This document shows, piece by piece, positions 25,919-34,294 of a stretch of 64,000 bases of DNA. The DNA lies in the NCBI RefSeq assembly GCF_000993825.1, contig NZ_CP011114.1, forward strand, positions 4,774,001 through 4,838,000. The letters run 5' to 3'. Origin of the DNA: Paenibacillus durus ATCC 35681 (GTDB lineage: Bacteria > Bacillota > Bacilli > Paenibacillales > Paenibacillaceae). The position numbers were made by a program, and so were the translations under genes. Position 1 is the stretch's first letter. Every line of letters begins with the position of its first letter. Under the pieces are notes generated by a model. It was not told the origin of the DNA. It saw nothing but the letters and a program-made list of their open reading frames with translations, and searched no databases.

Positions 25919-26936
25919 ATCATGGAAGGTGCTGCTTGTCTCGCTGACGGCGGCCCTTTCGTTGTCCGTGCTTGCTGGATGCAGCAGCAATAGTAAGAAC
26001 GATGCCGAAGATAACAGCAAGGCTATTGCCACTTACAAAGGCGGGGCGGTAACGCAGAAGGAATTCGACACCGATGTGAAGGTGATGAAATTCCTCTCGC
26101 CGGAGCAGGCGCAGTACCTGGAGCTGGATGGTTTCAAAGAAACGATCCTCAAGCAGGAGGTTGCTTTCGAATATTTGGCTGGCCAAGCTTCCGACAAGGC
26201 CAAAGAAGAAGCGAAGAAGCAGGCGGATAAGCAGCTGGATACCTATAAGCAGGGACTTGGCAATACCTATGCAAGCTCGCTGAAGGAGCAAGGCGTTACG
26301 GAGGATCAAATCCATGATTATATGGTACGCGTGCTGACGGTGTATCAGGACATGCTGCTTAAAGTGACGGACGATGAAGTCAAGAAGCAGTTTGAAGCGA
26401 CAAAAGGAGATTTCACGGTCGCTACGCTGCGCCATGTGCTGGTTGGCTTCACCGATGCGAACAAGAAAGAACGCAGTAAAGAGGATGCGCTGAAGCGTGC
26501 TAAAGAAGTGCAGGCGAAGCTGAAAGGCGGAGCGGACTTCGCGGCGGTAGCCAAGGAGTATTCGGACGATCCCGGCTCCAAGGATAGCGGCGGACTGTAT
26601 GCGGACAAGACGCTCGGAACCTATGTGGAAGAGTTCAAAAAAGCCGCTCAAACGCTGCCGCTGAACACCATTAGCGATCCGATCGAGACCACTTACGGCT
26701 ACCATATCATGAAGGTGGAGTCGCGGAAAGAGAAGACGTTCGACCAGCTGACGAATGAAGAGAAGGAAACGCTCAAGAGCACCGTCGCTTCGAACAAGCT
26801 GCAGCAGTTCATGGAGAAGGACCTGAATGGCATTATTGAAAAAATCGATCTGCCGAAGAGCAGTGCCTCTCCGGCCGCGAGCGCGGGGGCTTCGCCAAGC
26901 GCATCCGCTCCGGCGGCATCGCCTAGCGCTAAGTAA
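25905..26936 (+). CDS. PrsA-like lipoprotein peptidyl-prolyl isomerase
   Basis: Probable membrane-anchored foldase acting outside the cell. ATG 25905 gives 343 residues: signal peptide with lipobox LAGC (lipidated Cys26), a SurA/PrsA-type helical region (about 45-160), a parvulin domain (about 165-265; LRHVLVGF, GGADFAAVAKEYSDDPGSKD, GYHIMKVE), and an Ala/Ser/Pro-rich tail. It overlaps the end of mfd by 14 bp. B. subtilis has no gene here, so this is a lineage-specific placement. Confidence 0.9.
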   Translation: MRSSKSWKVLLVSLTAALSLSVLAGCSSNSKNDAEDNSKAIATYKGGAVTQKEFDTDVKVMKFLSPEQAQYLELDGFKETILKQEVAFEYLAGQASDKAKEEAKKQADKQLDTYKQGLGNTYASSLKEQGVTEDQIHDYMVRVLTVYQDMLLKVTDDEVKKQFEATKGDFTVATLRHVLVGFTDANKKERSKEDALKRAKEVQAKLKGGADFAAVAKEYSDDPGSKDSGGLYADKTLGTYVEEFKKAAQTLPLNTISDPIETTYGYHIMKVESRKEKTFDQLTNEEKETLKSTVASNKLQQFMEKDLNGIIEKIDLPKSSASPAASAGASPSASAPAASPSAK

Positions 26937-26947
26937 AACGAATAGTC

Positions 26948-26978
26948 CCGTTATCCCGGAAATTAAGCGGGATAACGG
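26948..26978 (+). terminator. Hairpin after the PrsA-like gene
   Basis: CCGTTATCCCG and CGGGATAACGG form a perfect 11-bp stem, without a long T run. Confidence 0.6.
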
Positions 26979-26985
26979 ATTTAAC

Positions 26986-27018
26986 GATACCGCCCAATCC
27001 GGGCGGTATCGTTTTTTT
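26986..27018 (+). terminator. Terminator upstream of spoVT
   Basis: GATACCGCCC, loop AATCC, GGGCGGTATC, then a run of seven T residues: a perfect 10-bp stem. Confidence 0.9.
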
Positions 27019-27101
27019 CTGCTGCCGACGGTTCGCTGAAGCGGTGTATGCGGTAAGATAAGGGAAATGCTGCAAATCAGGCGGACGGCGCCCCGCATCA
27101 T

Positions 27102-27131
27102 GTATAAGGAACTGGGAACAGATGAATACTA
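27102..27131 (+). promoter_or_regulatory. Candidate sigma-G promoter of spoVT
   Basis: GTATA (27102-27106), 18 bp, AATACTA (27125-27131): one mismatch from the sigma-G consensus and correct spacing. B. subtilis spoVT is a sigma-G gene. The leader would be about 90 nt. Confidence 0.6.
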
Positions 27132-27226
27132 TGGTCAGACAATCATGATAGATCGCTGGGATTATCCGATCCCTTCCCGAGCAGTAGTTGGCAAAATACT
27201 TCTTTAGAAAGCGGGGCAACATGTGA

Positions 27227-27769
27227 ATGAAAGCTACTGGTATTGTACGACGCATTGATGACCTTGGACGGGTTGTCATTCCCAAAGAAATAAGACGGAC
27301 TCTCCGCATCCGTGAGGGAGATCCGCTGGAGATTTTTGTGGACCGGGACGGCGAGGTTATACTGAAAAAGTACTCGCCAATCGGCGAGCTGGGGGACTTT
27401 GCGAAGGAGTATGCGGAATCACTGTATGAGAGTACGGGCCATATTACGCTTATTTCTGACCGCGACACCTTCATTGCATTGGCTGGAGGCTCCAAAAAGG
27501 ATTATCTGGACAAGCAGGTCGGCGCTTTGCTGGAGAAATGCATGGACAGCCGCAAGACGATACTCGAAGCGGACAGCGGTATGTACGAAATAACGAAAGA
27601 CCATCAGGATGCGCTTTCATCCTATGTGATTTCGCCCATCATTTCCGGCGGAGATCCAATTGGAGCCGTCGTCCTGATGAATAAAGACGAATCGGTTAAA
27701 ATGTCGCAGCTGGAAATAAAAATGGCCGAAACGGCCGCCGGCTTTTTGGGCAAACAGATGGAGCAGTAA
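27227..27769 (+). CDS. spoVT: Stage V sporulation regulator SpoVT
   Basis: Forespore transcription factor that tunes sigma-G genes. The 180-residue protein has the AbrB-like N-terminal domain (MKATGIVRRIDDLGRVVIPK) and a C-terminal GAF-like domain (about 55-180) ending AAGFLGKQMEQ. The N-terminal half is nearly identical to B. subtilis. It is a paralogue of abrB elsewhere in this window. Confidence 0.96.
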   Translation: MKATGIVRRIDDLGRVVIPKEIRRTLRIREGDPLEIFVDRDGEVILKKYSPIGELGDFAKEYAESLYESTGHITLISDRDTFIALAGGSKKDYLDKQVGALLEKCMDSRKTILEADSGMYEITKDHQDALSSYVISPIISGGDPIGAVVLMNKDESVKMSQLEIKMAETAAGFLGKQMEQ

Positions 27770-27784
27770 TCACCCTCTCCCTTA

Positions 27785-27834
27785 AAAATCCCGCTTTCCA
27801 TTTCGCCGCAGGGCGAAGCCGAGAGCGGGATTTT
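27785..27834 (+). terminator. Terminator after spoVT
   Basis: AAAATCCCGCT and AGCGGGATTTT form an 11-bp outer stem, with an inner TTCGCC/GGCGAA hairpin, ending in TTTT. Confidence 0.8.
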
Positions 27835-27904
27835 GTTGTGCCGGGCTATGTTGCGGTATAATATAGAAATTCATTCTATCCAAACCTTATGAAGCAGGTA
27901 TCTC

Positions 27905-29584
27905 ATGAAATCACAAGCGACGGGTTCAAAACTGCTGCAAGGCGCTTTTATTCTAAGCGCCGCCGCTCTGCTGTCCAAGCTGATTGGGGCGCTGCAAAAA
28001 ATCCCGCTGCAAAACTTGGGCGGAGATGCCGTATTTGGCATTTACAACACGGTCTACCCAATCTATACTCTGCTCGTAACTATTGCGATGCTTGGGCTGC
28101 CATCCGCCCTATCCAAGATTGTGGCTGAGGCGGAAGCCGAAGGAAGCCCCGGCGAGGGCCGGGCTGTGCTACTGCGGGCGTCGCTGGTCAGCAGCGCGGC
28201 AGGGCTGCTCCTGGCCACTGCGACGTATGCGGGCGCGCCGCTGATTGCCGGCTTCATCGGCAGCGGACATGTGGTCTCGGCGCTGCGGACGGCGGCCTGG
28301 GGGCTTGCCGTTGTGCCGTTGCTGGCCGCGTTCCGGGGGTATTTTCAGGGGCTGCATAATATGATGCCAACCGCAGTGTCGCAAATATTCGAGCAATCGG
28401 CCCGGGTCGCCATAATGATTGCGCTGCTGCTCTTTCTGAGCAGCCATGGAGCAAATGCGGAGATCATTGCGGCAGGAGCCATGCTGGGATCAGCCGGCGG
28501 CGCCCTGGGCGGACTTGCTGTCATGCTGCTGTACTGGCGCCGCCACCGCAAAGCTATGGCAGGCGCGGCGGCGGAAATCTCAGCGGCGTCGGAGTTGGCG
28601 CCGCCAACCTCTGTGGAGTTCTTGCCTGAGACCGGCTCTAAGGCAAGCAAGGTTGAGGGCCGCAGCATACGGAAGCTGCTCGCTTACGGCGTGCCGGTCA
28701 TGCTGGGGACGCTGGCGGCTCCGCTGATCAGCCTGGTGGATGTCTTCACCATGCCCCGCCTGCTGGCCTCCGCCAGCGGCGAGGCACAGGCCATGGTGCA
28801 GTTTGGCATTTACAACCGGGGCCTTCCGCTGGTCCAGCTTGTAACGATGCTGGCAGGCTCGCTCTCCGTCCTGTTCATTCCCGCCTTGGCCGAGTCCAAG
28901 TTCCGGGGGAATTTAAGCGAGATCGAGAGCCGCTGCCGCCTGTCGCTGCGCTGGTTCTGGCTGCTCGGCCTCGCCGCTGCCGTCGGCCTTGCCGTGCTCG
29001 CCGAGCCGGTCAACATCGCCTTGTACGGCGACGCTTCCGGCAGCGGCACGATCCGCTGGCTGGCCTTCACCGCAGCCGACGGCACGGTCGCCATCATCTC
29101 CGCCGCGCTGCTCCAGGGCCTGGGCTGCGTGCGCGCCCCGGCGCTGCACTTCCTGGCCGCCGCTGCGCTGAAGGCGGCCCTCAACCTGCTGCTTATCCCG
29201 CAGCAGGGCATTGCCGGCGCGGCCATCGCCGCCGTCGCCGCGCAAGGGCTCGCAGCCGCGCTGAACGTGCGGCTGCTCTGCAAGACCGCCGGTCTGCGGC
29301 TTCGCCCCGCAGATTGGCTGGCGCGGCCCGCGCTGCTGCTCGCGGGCCTTGCGGCTGCGGCCGCCGCCGCCGGATGGGGCGGCGGCGCTCTGCTGGGTGC
29401 GGCTGGGGTAACCGGCCGCACTCTGGCGCTGGCGCAGAGCCTGCTCGGCGTGGCCGCAGGCTGCCTCGTCTTTGCCGCGTTAGCCGTGCGGCTGCGGCTG
29501 CTGGACGAGGACGAGCTGCGCCAGCTGCCCGGGCTCGGCCCGAAGCTGGCCCGGGCGATCCGGAAGCTGGGCCTGTTCCCGTAA
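27905..29584 (+). CDS. spoVB: Polysaccharide/lipid flippase family protein (SpoVB/YabM)
   Basis: MATE/MOP-superfamily membrane protein with about 14 hydrophobic helices over 559 residues; position between spoVT and mazG matches yabM in B. subtilis, whose relatives (SpoVB, MurJ class) move lipid-linked precursors. N-terminal LLQGAFILSAAALLSKLIGA and GIYNTVYPIYTLLVTIA are typical. The C-terminal third is encoded by very GC-rich, Ala/Leu-rich DNA, unlike neighbouring genes. The ribosome site (AGCAGGT) before ATG 27905 is weak. Substrate is inferred, not shown. Confidence 0.85.
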   Translation: MKSQATGSKLLQGAFILSAAALLSKLIGALQKIPLQNLGGDAVFGIYNTVYPIYTLLVTIAMLGLPSALSKIVAEAEAEGSPGEGRAVLLRASLVSSAAGLLLATATYAGAPLIAGFIGSGHVVSALRTAAWGLAVVPLLAAFRGYFQGLHNMMPTAVSQIFEQSARVAIMIALLLFLSSHGANAEIIAAGAMLGSAGGALGGLAVMLLYWRRHRKAMAGAAAEISAASELAPPTSVEFLPETGSKASKVEGRSIRKLLAYGVPVMLGTLAAPLISLVDVFTMPRLLASASGEAQAMVQFGIYNRGLPLVQLVTMLAGSLSVLFIPALAESKFRGNLSEIESRCRLSLRWFWLLGLAAAVGLAVLAEPVNIALYGDASGSGTIRWLAFTAADGTVAIISAALLQGLGCVRAPALHFLAAAALKAALNLLLIPQQGIAGAAIAAVAAQGLAAALNVRLLCKTAGLRLRPADWLARPALLLAGLAAAAAAAGWGGGALLGAAGVTGRTLALAQSLLGVAAGCLVFAALAVRLRLLDEDELRQLPGLGPKLARAIRKLGLFP

Positions 29585-29604
29585 GGCCCGGGGATTGGTA
29601 CACG

Positions 29605-29625
29605 AAACCTGAATGATTCAGGTTT
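29605..29625. other. Hairpin after spoVB
   Basis: AAACCTGAA-TGA-TTCAGGTTT is a perfect 9-bp inverted repeat 21 bp after the spoVB stop, with no T run. It may stabilise the 3' end or be an incomplete terminator. Confidence 0.45.
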
Positions 29626-29781
29626 GAAGATTATATAGCCGCCTCTTGCGAAGCGGCGGAGCAGAAATGGCATCTGCCATCCGCCGTCTCGGGAATGTAC
29701 CGGGTAATCTGACAGGCAAACTGCCCCTATTCCCGGTTTAAGTCATTCCCGTATAGAGAGCGGTACAAGGAGAGTAAAGGC

Positions 29782-31284
29782 ATGAGCGCAATATTAACGG
29801 TAGTCGGCCTCGGCTCCGGCAATCCGGACCGGCTGACGCTTGGCATAGTGAACAAGCTGCGTACGGCTTCCAAAGTTTACGTGCGCACTAAGGAGCACCC
29901 CGTGATGCAGGCTTTGGAGGAGCTTGGCGTGGAGTCGCAGTCCTTCGACACACTGTACGAATCCTTCTCCTCTTTTCCCGAAGTCTATGAAGCGATCACT
30001 CAGAAGCTGCTTGAAGAAGCGCGTTCAGGCGATGAGAGTACGGAAATTGTCTACGCCGTACCCGGACACCCGATGGTTGCGGAATCCGCTGTTTCTAAGC
30101 TGCGCCTGCTCTGCGCGGAGGAGGGTATCCGCTTAAGTCTTCTTGGAGGAGAGAGCTTTCTGGATGAGGCATTCGTACGTCTTGGCTTCGATCCGATCGA
30201 GGGCTTTCAGCTGCTGGACGCTTCCGGGATCACGCGCTCGCAGCTTCGTCCCGAGCTGCATACGCTGATCGGACAAGTGTACGACACCTTTACAGCCTCA
30301 GAGGCAAAGCTGTGCCTGATGGAGCTGTATCCGCCTGAATACGAGGTGACGGTCGGCCATGCGCTCGGCGTGGAGGGCGAGGAGCGAATCGTCAAAGTGC
30401 CGCTGTACGAACTGGACCGCCAGGAGGGTTACGGCAACCTGTCGCTCATCTACATTCCGGCAGACCGCTCCGAGAGCTTACGGAACCGCACCTTTGACCG
30501 CCTGCATGAAATTGTCGGCATCCTGCGCAGTCCGGAGGGCTGTCCGTGGGACCGCGAGCAGACCCATGATTCGCTCCGCAAAAATCTGATCGAAGAAACC
30601 TACGAGGTGCTCGAAACGATTGACGAGGACGATCCCGAGCATATGAAGGAGGAGCTGGGCGACCTGCTGCTGCAAATTATGCTGCATTCCCAGATGGAAG
30701 AAGAGCTTGGCACATTCACTGTGTTTGATGTCATTGAGGGGCTCAGCGGCAAGCTGATCTTCCGTCATCCGCATGTCTTCGGCGACAAGGACGCCCGGGA
30801 TGCGGAGGCTGCGCTCCAGAACTGGGAAGGCATGAAGGCGGAAGAGAAGCGGCGCAAAGGCATTAAGCCGGAAGCGGAGTCCGCGCTCAGCGGAGTTCCC
30901 CGCGATTTGCCGGCGCTTATGAAGGCGTACAAGCTGCAGAAAAAAGCGTCCAAAGTCGGCTTCGACTGGGACAATATCCAGGATGTACTCGCAAAGATCA
31001 GCGAGGAGTTGGATGAGCTGAAGGAAGCGATTAATGCCGGTGCTCCGGCGGAGGAGCAGATGCTCGAACTCGGCGACCTGCTGTTCGCGGCGACTAACGC
31101 CGCCCGGTTCATTGATGCCGATCCTGAAGAGGCGCTGACCCGCACCAACCGCAAATTTGTCGAACGGTTCCAGTACATCGAACGCCGTCTGCGGGACAAA
31201 GGAATCTCGCCAAAGGACAGCAGTCTGGAGGAAATGGAAGCTTTATGGCAGGAAGCCAAGGCTGAAGAACGGGCGAAGCAGTAG
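29782..31284 (+). CDS. mazG: Tetrapyrrole methylase-MazG fusion protein (YabN)
   Basis: The 500-residue protein joins an N-terminal SAM-dependent tetrapyrrole-methylase fold (about 1-225; VVGLGSGNPDRLTLG) to two MazG nucleotide pyrophosphohydrolase domains (about 235-360 and 380-495), each with metal-binding acidic motifs (NLIEETYEVLE with EELGDLLLQI; KISEELDELKEAI with ELGDLLFAA). MazG domains hydrolyse NTPs, including damaged ones. The fusion is standard for Firmicutes. AAGGAGAG precedes ATG 29782. Confidence 0.93.
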   Translation: MSAILTVVGLGSGNPDRLTLGIVNKLRTASKVYVRTKEHPVMQALEELGVESQSFDTLYESFSSFPEVYEAITQKLLEEARSGDESTEIVYAVPGHPMVAESAVSKLRLLCAEEGIRLSLLGGESFLDEAFVRLGFDPIEGFQLLDASGITRSQLRPELHTLIGQVYDTFTASEAKLCLMELYPPEYEVTVGHALGVEGEERIVKVPLYELDRQEGYGNLSLIYIPADRSESLRNRTFDRLHEIVGILRSPEGCPWDREQTHDSLRKNLIEETYEVLETIDEDDPEHMKEELGDLLLQIMLHSQMEEELGTFTVFDVIEGLSGKLIFRHPHVFGDKDARDAEAALQNWEGMKAEEKRRKGIKPEAESALSGVPRDLPALMKAYKLQKKASKVGFDWDNIQDVLAKISEELDELKEAINAGAPAEEQMLELGDLLFAATNAARFIDADPEEALTRTNRKFVERFQYIERRLRDKGISPKDSSLEEMEALWQEAKAEERAKQ

Positions 31285-31334
31285 CCGATGCAGCCCTCAG
31301 GCGCGTCATATTAAAACGGCTGTACAGCAGGGAT

Positions 31335-31364
31335 TTGACAACGTATCCAGAATACCAGTAAGAT
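31335..31364 (+). promoter_or_regulatory. Sigma-A promoter of hup
   Basis: TTGACA (31335-31340), 18 bp, TAAGAT (31359-31364), 80 bp before the hup start. Confidence 0.65.
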
Positions 31365-31444
31365 GAAACGGCGGTTTCGGGGAAAATATTGTCTGCCGGA
31401 ACGCGTTTCATTACTTTTCTTATTCCCGGGAGGAACTACTGACA

Positions 31445-31717
31445 ATGAACAAAACAGACCTGATCAACAACATATCCGAGAAGCACGGATTGGCGAAAAA
31501 GGACGTTGAGCTTGTGCTTAACGGATTCCTTGGCGAAATTACCGAGGCGCTGGCCAGCGGCGACAAAGTACAGCTGATCGGCTTCGGCACCTTCGAAACG
31601 CGCAAGCGCTCCGGACGCACCGGCCGCAACCCGCAAACGGGCACAACCATTGAAATTCCAGAATCGACTGTTCCGGCGTTCAAAGCGGGCAACAAGCTTA
31701 AAGAAGCTGTCAACTAA
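31445..31717 (+). CDS. hup: DNA-binding protein HU
   Basis: Nucleoid-associated protein that bends and compacts DNA. The 90-residue sequence is a classic HU: MNKTDLINNISEKHGLAKKD, GFGTFETRKRSGRTGRNPQTG arm region (about 46-66), and a final ETV-like lysine-rich end. GGGAGGAAC precedes ATG. Its stop overlaps the rqcP start by one base (TAATG). B. subtilis has no hup copy at this spot. Confidence 0.96.
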   Translation: MNKTDLINNISEKHGLAKKDVELVLNGFLGEITEALASGDKVQLIGFGTFETRKRSGRTGRNPQTGTTIEIPESTVPAFKAGNKLKEAVN

Positions 31718-31995
31718 TGCGTCTGGATAAATTTTTGAAAGTGTCCCGCCTAATCAAGCGCCGTACGGTGGCCAAGGATGTGTCCGAACAAGGCCGGGTG
31801 CTGATTAACGGGAAGGAATCGAAGCCGAGCAGCAGTGTGAAAATCGGCGACGAAATTACAGTTCAATTCGGCCAGAAGCTCGTAACGGTTCGCGTGGAGA
31901 AGCTGGTCGAAACGACCCGCAAGGACGAAGCGGCCGGTATGTATACGCTGCTTCGCGAGGAGCCGATTGCCAAGAGCAACGGTCTTGATTGGTAA
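31717..31995 (+). CDS. rqcP: RqcP, ribosome quality-control S4-domain protein
   Basis: Small S4 RNA-binding protein (YabO/Hsp15 family), which in B. subtilis stabilises the P-site tRNA during RqcH-driven alanine tailing on stalled 50S subunits. The 92-residue protein has the S4 core MRLDKFLKVSRLIKRRTVAK and RVLINGKESKPSSSVKIGDE. It is translationally coupled to hup, an uncommon pairing that suggests co-expression. Confidence 0.93.
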   Translation: MRLDKFLKVSRLIKRRTVAKDVSEQGRVLINGKESKPSSSVKIGDEITVQFGQKLVTVRVEKLVETTRKDEAAGMYTLLREEPIAKSNGLDW

Positions 31996-32015
31996 GAGAT
32001 GATTTAACATTGTTA

Positions 32016-32058
32016 TTCGAGCGTTTTCCTGCATCCTGCGGGGGGCGCTTTTTTTGTT
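32016..32058 (+). terminator. Terminator after rqcP
   Basis: An AGCG...CGCT stem enclosing a GC-rich loop is followed by TTTTTTTG; the stem is imperfect but the T tract is good. Confidence 0.6.
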
Positions 32059-32132
32059 AAGCCAGCTCCCGGTGATGTTCTAAAGTTTCCGTCCGCGCCA
32101 TAGATTAGGAACTAGAAGGAGGGGTACATGCC

Positions 32133-32417
32133 ATGATCGAACCTGGAAAAAACGTAAAGCAGCATGATTTGCATATGCGCAGCCGTAAGGCGGTGGATTT
32201 AACGGGCGTGCAAAATGTGGAGAGCTTTGACAGCGAGGAGTTTAAGCTGCAGACGGAGCTTGGAATTCTGGTCATTCGCGGAACCCATTTACATATCAAG
32301 AACCTCAGTCTGGAGAACGGGCTGTTGTCGGTGGAGGGCAACGTCCATTCCTTGATTTATCTTGATCCGGGGGCGAAGGCGAATAATAAAGGGCTGCTCG
32401 GCAAGCTGTTCAAATGA
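32133..32417 (+). CDS. yabP: Sporulation protein YabP
   Basis: A 94-residue YabP family protein; the family is mother-cell expressed and required for efficient sporulation in B. subtilis, with no known biochemical activity. RSRKAVDLTGVQNVESFDSE and GILVIRGTHLHIKNLSLE are typical. AAGGAGGGG at 32117-32124 points to ATG 32133; an ATG five bases earlier is out of frame. It overlaps yabQ by 4 bp. Confidence 0.93.
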   Translation: MIEPGKNVKQHDLHMRSRKAVDLTGVQNVESFDSEEFKLQTELGILVIRGTHLHIKNLSLENGLLSVEGNVHSLIYLDPGAKANNKGLLGKLFK

Positions 32418-32977
32418 ATCCGGCCGTCCAGTGGATCACGCTGCTGTACATGATCGTAGCCGGGGCGGCGATGGGACTAACCTTTGACGGCTACCGGGTA
32501 CTGTCGCTGAAGCTGCGGTTTCCCGGATGGCTGAACGCGGTTCTCGATCTCCTCTATTGGCTGGCGTCCGCTCTCATCGTATTTCGTTTGCTGTACGCAG
32601 GTAACCAGGGGCAGCTGCGCTTTTATGCTTTTCTCGGATTATTCGTGGGTGTGTGGGCATATTTTTTAATCTTCAGTGTCACGGTGCAGAAATTTGTGGT
32701 AATGTTAATTCAGACGGTGGAATGGATATGGAAGCTGCTGATGAAGCTGCTGGGAATACTGATTGGAATGCCGCTGCTGTGGTTATGGAAGCTGGCGCTC
32801 GGAATTTTGCGTTTGCTTGGCCGTATCTTGGGCTTTGTGCTGAAGCTGCTGCTTCGGCTGACCAAGCCGCTCTGGATTTTTCCCGTCAGATGGTTGTCCC
32901 CGGCCTATCATCGGCTGCTGCGCAGCGCTCCATTTACCAAACTCGCCAATTTTATTGCCGCAAGAAGAAAACGCTGA
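32414..32977 (+). CDS. yabQ: Sporulation membrane protein YabQ
   Basis: A 187-residue protein with about five hydrophobic segments; YabQ of B. subtilis localises to forespore membranes and is needed for cortex formation. The N-terminal LYMIVAGAAMGLTFDGYRVL and the middle YWLASALIVFRLLY segments fit the family. The second half is an unusually long run of Leu/Trp/Lys-rich helices. Coupled to yabP by overlap. Confidence 0.9.
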   Translation: MNPAVQWITLLYMIVAGAAMGLTFDGYRVLSLKLRFPGWLNAVLDLLYWLASALIVFRLLYAGNQGQLRFYAFLGLFVGVWAYFLIFSVTVQKFVVMLIQTVEWIWKLLMKLLGILIGMPLLWLWKLALGILRLLGRILGFVLKLLLRLTKPLWIFPVRWLSPAYHRLLRSAPFTKLANFIAARRKR

Positions 32978-33001
32978 CCCTGAAACGGGAGGAACGCTTG
33001 C

Positions 33002-33337
33002 ATGAACAGATTTTCCCCGGAAGAGAAACAGGCTGGCGGAGGGTCCGCTGCCGCGGGCGCAAAGAGAAGAAAGCTGATCTGGGTCGCCTTAATGGCGGTA
33101 TTCTTTGGCTGGGCGGGATATATTTTCTTCGCTCAAAGCGCCTTGATTTCGGACAAGAGTAAGGAACTGGCCCGGAAGCAGGAGAGCAGCAAGCAAGTGA
33201 ATAACTCGCTGAACCAACTGAAATACGAGGTGTCCCGTCTGAACGACAACGAATATATCGGACAGCTCGCCCGCAAATGGTTTAACATATACCCTAAAGG
33301 CGAAGTTCCGATCCGGACAGAGCAACCGAAGCAGTAA
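33002..33337 (+). CDS. divIC: Cell-division protein DivIC
   Basis: Bitopic septum protein that works with FtsL and DivIB. The 111-residue protein has a cytoplasmic Lys/Arg-rich N terminus, one membrane helix (about 24-45, LIWVALMAVFFGWAGYIFFA) and an extracellular leucine-zipper coiled coil (about 50-85), ending with the family's EYIGQLARKWFNIYPKGE. GGGAGGAAC precedes ATG 33002. Confidence 0.94.
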   Translation: MNRFSPEEKQAGGGSAAAGAKRRKLIWVALMAVFFGWAGYIFFAQSALISDKSKELARKQESSKQVNNSLNQLKYEVSRLNDNEYIGQLARKWFNIYPKGEVPIRTEQPKQ

Positions 33338-33364
33338 GCCGGCAAAAAGAGGCTTTTCACTCTG

Positions 33365-33393
33365 TTGCCTTGCTTTGCTCTTTACTGTATAAT
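33365..33393 (+). promoter_or_regulatory. Sigma-A promoter of the S1-domain gene
   Basis: TTGCCT (33365-33370), 17 bp, TATAAT (33388-33393), with TG just before the -10 element. Confidence 0.7.
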
Positions 33394-33460
33394 CAAATCA
33401 CCGCAGACTGGATCTTGACATCTTTGTCTGTATATTTTTAAGGGAGGATCATTTTATTCT

Positions 33461-33949
33461 ATGGCAATTGAAGTGGGCACCAAGTTAGAGGGCAAGGTGA
33501 CAGGCATTACGCATTTCGGAGCGTTTGTAGATCTGTCAGGAGGTGTCACAGGTCTCGTTCACATCTCGGAAATCGCCGATAATTACGTCAAGGATGTCAA
33601 CGATCATCTGAAGATTAATGATGTGGTAACTGTTAAGGTGATCAATGTCGACAAGGACGGCAAGATCGGACTTTCCATCAAGCAGGCTGTCGACAAGCCC
33701 GCATCGGAAGTTCGTCCGCCAAGAGCCCCAAGACCGGATCGTCCAAGCGGTGGAGACCGTTTCGGCGGCGGAGGCGGTGGCGGAGGCTACAATCGTGAAC
33801 GGGGAGGGCGTCCATTCAAGCCTGCAGCCGGTAAACCTTCATTTGAGGATAAAATGTCACGCTTCCTTAAAGACAGCGAAGAACGTATCTCTTCTCTCAA
33901 GAAGAATACGGAGGGCAAGCGCGGCGGCCGTGGAGCCAAACGCGTATAA
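33461..33949 (+). CDS. yabR: S1-domain RNA-binding protein (YabR)
   Basis: A 162-residue protein with one S1 domain (about 3-74; VGTKLEGKVTGITHFGAFVD, GLVHISEIA, KIGLSIKQA), then a Pro/Arg/Gly-rich disordered region (about 80-120) and a basic tail. S1 proteins of this type (general stress protein 13 class) bind RNA or ribosomes; the precise target is unknown. AAGGGAGGAT precedes ATG 33461. Confidence 0.93.
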   Translation: MAIEVGTKLEGKVTGITHFGAFVDLSGGVTGLVHISEIADNYVKDVNDHLKINDVVTVKVINVDKDGKIGLSIKQAVDKPASEVRPPRAPRPDRPSGGDRFGGGGGGGGYNRERGGRPFKPAAGKPSFEDKMSRFLKDSEERISSLKKNTEGKRGGRGAKRV

Positions 33950-33972
33950 CATCATACTACAACCGTTCAAAT

Positions 33973-34006
33973 AACCGCAGGGGCCGAACCTTATGCGGTT
34001 TTTTTC
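33973..34006 (+). terminator. Terminator after yabR
   Basis: AACCGCA and TGCGGTT form a 7-bp stem followed by a T run. Confidence 0.85.
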
Positions 34007-34290
34007 TGTGTCTGCCCGGCCGCAGCCCCGGGTCAAGCCGCCGCAGTATTCCTCTCGAAGGGATGTTTTTTGCAGATTATTGAAAGCGCATCCTTGGCTT
34101 GCCCCGGTATATCTAATATTTTGTCGGGCCGATAGAAATTTGCGACAGCATCTTTAAGATTTCCGCTAAAGCCTGGAGCATTCGCTGACGAATCGAAACG
34201 GACTAATTGTGGAAAAAATTGGATGGTCAACCGGTTTACAGACCGCCGCGCAAGGGAATAAACGGTTTTGCGGCTGCTTGGGCGGGAGCC
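34007..34290. other. Gene-free interval where B. subtilis has tRNA genes
   Basis: No tRNA cloverleaf, ribosome-site-backed ORF or strong hairpin was found between the yabR terminator and the spoIIE control region. B. subtilis has two tRNA genes (trnSL) at this place. Confidence 0.6.
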
Positions 34291-34294
34291 TTTT

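Noticed and set aside
32077..32106. A sigma-E promoter upstream of yabP
   Set aside because: CATAGATT fits a -10, but no acceptable -35 is found at the right distance.
34033..34230. A 65-codon - strand ORF before spoIIE
   Set aside because: It starts at TTG without any Shine-Dalgarno sequence and has no recognisable domain.
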